A stretch of 37,428 nucleotides of DNA. Origin: Algoriphagus sp. (GTDB lineage: Bacteria > Bacteroidota > Bacteroidia > Cytophagales > Cyclobacteriaceae). The position numbers and the translations under genes were made by a program. Shown one piece after another: positions 35,226 to 37,428 of the stretch. A model generated the notes under the pieces. It saw only the letters and a program-made list of their open reading frames with translations. It was not told the origin of the DNA and searched no databases. The DNA is taken from contig JANQWS010000060.1 of assembly GCA_030729785.1 (NCBI GenBank), positions 34,644-72,071 on the forward strand, in the 5' to 3' direction. Every line of letters starts with the position of its first letter. The first letter of the stretch is position 1.

Positions 35226-35244
35226 AATTAGAAAAAGTCTAAAT
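35226..35244. promoter_or_regulatory. Candidate operator 1 of the TonB receptor gene
   Basis: AATTAGA-N5-TCTAAAT is a 19-bp inverted repeat with 6 of 7 positions per arm. It lies five bases upstream of the putative -33 element and shares AAGTCTAAATAAA exactly with site 2. It resembles metal-regulator (Fur/DtxR-type) boxes; the binding protein is inferred. Confidence 0.5.
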
Positions 35245-35249
35245 AAAAA

Positions 35250-35280
35250 TTGACTCGAAACACTTCCTGGCCTATGTTTG
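35250..35280 (+). promoter_or_regulatory. Promoter of the TonB-dependent receptor gene
   Basis: TTGAC (35250-35254) and TATGTTTG (35273-35280), a full match to the Bacteroidota -7 consensus TAnnTTTG, lie at the usual distance. Transcription should start near 35287, about 26 bases before the ATG. Confidence 0.6.
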
Positions 35281-35287
35281 TATTATT

Positions 35288-35306
35288 ATTTGTAATAAGT
35301 CTAAAT
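35288..35306. promoter_or_regulatory. Candidate operator 2 of the TonB receptor gene
   Basis: ATTTGTA-N5-TCTAAAT (19 bp, 5 of 7 arm positions) covers the predicted transcription start and ends six bases before the ATG. Its centre is 62 bp from site 1, about six helical turns, so both sites face the same side of the DNA. Confidence 0.5.
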
Positions 35307-35312
35307 AAATAT

Positions 35313-37428
35313 ATGAAAATCTTTGGCTCTACCCTGTTTTTTCTTTCTTTTTTGCTCGCCACCGCAAGCACATTCGCTCAGAAAAATTCCGTTTCGGGCA
35401 CCATCCTAGATGAAAAGAAGCAGCCTTTGCCAGGTGTTTCTGTATACTTACAGGGTACTGTTCGTGGGGTCCAATCGGACCGTACGGGCACTTATATCCT
35501 CAAGGATATTCCAGCAGGAACCTACCAGATGGTAGTCAGCCAGGTAGGGTTTCAATCGTATACACAGGAGATCGACCTAGCGGCAAATGCACAGCAAAAA
35601 GTGGATGTGGTCTTGCAAGAAGCTGCGCTCGAACTAGGGGAATTTAGTATTTCGGCCAGCAGAGGAATTCAGGGGCAGGGTCACCTGCCAGAAGTAGCCG
35701 ACTACCGCATCCATGCGGGAAAGAAAAATGAGGTGATTCGCATCGGCGAACTGAATGCCAACCTGGCCATGAACAATAGTCGACAGATTTTTGCCAAAAC
35801 CCCAGGGATCAGCATCTGGGAAAACGACGGCTCGGGGGTTCAATTGGGTGTGGCCAGCCGCGGCCTTAGCCCCAACCGTTCTTGGGAATTTAACGTGCGC
35901 ATGAATGGCTACGACATCACCCCGGATCCCATGGGCTACCCAGAAGCCTACTTCACCCCGCCCATGGAAGTGGTCGAGCAAATTGAAATCGTACGAGGCG
36001 CTTCTTCCCTACAATATGGGTCCCAATTTGGGGGCTTGATGAACTTTGTCCTACGCAAGCCGGACCCTTCTACTCGCTTCACTGCGGAGACAGTCAATAC
36101 CGTTGGCAGCAATGGGCTTCTAAGTTCCTTCAACTACCTGGGAGGTACCGAAGGGAAGTGGAGCTACACCGCCTACTACCAAAGAAGAACGGGAAATGGC
36201 TGGCGAGAAAATGGTGCTTTTGACACCAACCATGCCCATGTCGTGGTGAATTATGCAGCAAGCAACCGGCTCAAATTGGGCCTAGAGATGACCTACATGA
36301 CTGCAGATACCCAACAGCCTGGTGGATTGACCGACGCACAGTTTGCCACCGATCCCCAGCAAAGTACCCGCAATAGAAACTGGTTTAGTACCCCCTGGTA
36401 CATTCCTGCAGTCACTGCGGAGTACCTGATTTCTCCCAAGACCAAACTCAGCTGGAAGGCCTTTGGTACCTTCGCCGAGCGCAATAGTGTGGGCTTTATG
36501 CGCCCTATCAACGTGGAAGACGATCTTGGCAACCGCCAAGTGGACCGAGATTATTACACCACTTACGGATCTGAAGTTCGCCTTAGTACTTCTTACATGC
36601 TGTTTGGAAAAGAGCAATCGCTAGTTGCTGGTATGCGCTACTTTGATGGTCACATCGACCGAAAGCAATTGGGGCTGGGCACTGCAGGCGATGCCCTGGA
36701 TTACAGCGTTCCTGCTGGTCCTTTTGCCCGAGATCTAGACTTTTCCAATACCAACTTGGCCGCATTTGCGGAACAGGTAGTTCGATTCTCAGATCGCTTC
36801 CTGATGACCGGAGGGGTCCGTCTGGAGCAGATCCAGTCCACCATGCAAGGGCAGCTCAACCGAGTGAATGGCGTGCCGCAATTCTTGGAACCCATCACAC
36901 GAAGCCGATCATTCGCGCTTTTTGGGGCAGGGGCAGAATACCATATCACGAAGAACTCTGAATTCTATACCAATCTGTCTCAGGCCTACCGTCCAGTGCT
37001 GATTTCAGACCTGACGCCACCTGCGACCACCGATATCATTGACCCGGAATTGACCGATTCCAAAGGCTATAATTTTGATTTAGGGTATCGTGGCAGCTGG
37101 ACCCCAGCGCTGCAGTTTGACCTGAGCTACTTTCACCTCAACTATGCCGATCGGATCGGTACTATCGCCCAGTTGGACCCCAATGGCCGTGTTTCACAAT
37201 TCCGAACCAATTTGGGCACTTCCATCAGCCGTGGATTTGAAGGCTATGTAGAGGTAGATCCTATCACGGCACTCTTTAAATCCTCCCGAGTAGGTTATGT
37301 ACACCTATTTGCTTCTCTGGCATTTGTAGATGCTACCTATGGGGATTTTGAAGTGACGTCTGTAAACAATGGGCAGATTCAAACACGCAATTTGGAAGGC
37401 AATCAGGTGGAAAATGCACCGCGCAAGA
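35313..37428 (+). CDS. FecA-type TonB-dependent outer-membrane receptor (3' end missing)
   Basis: This 705-codon fragment runs off the window end. It has a signal peptide (1-22, ending FA-Q), a carboxypeptidase-regulatory-like domain at about 24-110 (VSGTILDEKKQPLPGVSVYLQGT), and a plug domain with NSRQIFAKTPGISIWEND (about 156-173), GVQLGVASRGLSPNRSW and VVEQIEIVRGASSLQYG. Beta-barrel strands follow, including TNLSQAYRPVLISDLTPP and FRTNLGTSISRGFEGYVEVD. This pattern is that of FecA-like iron-complex receptors, not SusC. Importing a metal chelate is the likely job, supported by a promoter bracketed by Fur/DtxR-like dyads. It is divergent from a sialidase, so a glycan or heme-related role cannot be excluded. 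Confidence 0.9.
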   Translation, partial: MKIFGSTLFFLSFLLATASTFAQKNSVSGTILDEKKQPLPGVSVYLQGTVRGVQSDRTGTYILKDIPAGTYQMVVSQVGFQSYTQEIDLAANAQQKVDVVLQEAALELGEFSISASRGIQGQGHLPEVADYRIHAGKKNEVIRIGELNANLAMNNSRQIFAKTPGISIWENDGSGVQLGVASRGLSPNRSWEFNVRMNGYDITPDPMGYPEAYFTPPMEVVEQIEIVRGASSLQYGSQFGGLMNFVLRKPDPSTRFTAETVNTVGSNGLLSSFNYLGGTEGKWSYTAYYQRRTGNGWRENGAFDTNHAHVVVNYAASNRLKLGLEMTYMTADTQQPGGLTDAQFATDPQQSTRNRNWFSTPWYIPAVTAEYLISPKTKLSWKAFGTFAERNSVGFMRPINVEDDLGNRQVDRDYYTTYGSEVRLSTSYMLFGKEQSLVAGMRYFDGHIDRKQLGLGTAGDALDYSVPAGPFARDLDFSNTNLAAFAEQVVRFSDRFLMTGGVRLEQIQSTMQGQLNRVNGVPQFLEPITRSRSFALFGAGAEYHITKNSEFYTNLSQAYRPVLISDLTPPATTDIIDPELTDSKGYNFDLGYRGSWTPALQFDLSYFHLNYADRIGTIAQLDPNGRVSQFRTNLGTSISRGFEGYVEVDPITALFKSSRVGYVHLFASLAFVDATYGDFEVTSVNNGQIQTRNLEGNQVENAPRK

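Noticed and set aside
33891-37428. Polysaccharide utilisation locus (SusC/SusD)
   Set aside because: The receptor plug is FecA-like, not SusC-like, and no SusD gene is in the window.

Overview
The window looks like the chromosome of a Bacteroidota bacterium, most likely of the Cytophagia (Cyclobacteriaceae/Algoriphagus-like). Three things point there: gene content typical of the phylum (DUF2911, DUF2027-Smr, WbqC-like, PadR-PspC, TamB-like, FecA-type receptor), promoter boxes of the form TAnnTTTG, and gaps filled with short GTAC/TTTCGTA repeats. It is almost fully coding, with 28 genes; no tRNA, rRNA, insertion sequence or CRISPR array was seen. The genus is inferred from gene style only.

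Region 1 (1-6546) is a minus-strand operon for 6-deoxysugar use. A fused rhamnulose-1-phosphate aldolase/dehydrogenase is first, then an FGGY sugar kinase, then lutA, lutB and lutC joined by ATGA overlaps. Together these would take L-rhamnulose through lactaldehyde and L-lactate to pyruvate. The isomerase, transporter and regulator are not in the window.

Region 2 (6547-12508) holds a secreted DUF2911 protein, an orphan ABC ATPase, an intergenic region with nested inverted repeats, and a minus-strand trio: YfhO-like membrane protein, methyltransferase, SlyD-type prolyl isomerase.

Region 3 (12509-17636) carries plus-strand housekeeping genes: ffh, a WbqC-like gene whose upstream sequence is built from repeats, and clpC, ending in two back-to-back terminators.

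Region 4 (17637-22789) has a PadR regulator overlapping a double-PspC membrane protein, with candidate operators upstream. A VTT/TVP38 membrane protein with a VOC protein follows, then a PLP-dependent trans-sulfuration enzyme.

Region 5 (22790-30643) has an operon of photolyase, DUF2027-Smr protein and an unidentified helical protein, and a very large TamB-like protein whose 5' end overlaps the divergent tsaD.

Region 6 (30613-33404) is a tight plus-strand operon: tsaD, smpB, an SH3-NlpC/P60 protein that has lost its catalytic cysteine, and an HNH nuclease.

Region 7 (33458-37428) has a small eRF1-like gene that appears N-terminally truncated, a secreted sialidase with an intact active site, and a divergent FecA-type TonB-dependent receptor cut by the window end. 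The receptor promoter is bracketed by two 19-bp inverted repeats 62 bp apart, suggesting metal-dependent control.

I saw no clear new multi-gene defence or mobile system. The most unusual signals are the intergenic repeat families, the dual-operator promoter, the inactivated NlpC/P60 protein and the truncated eRF1-like gene.
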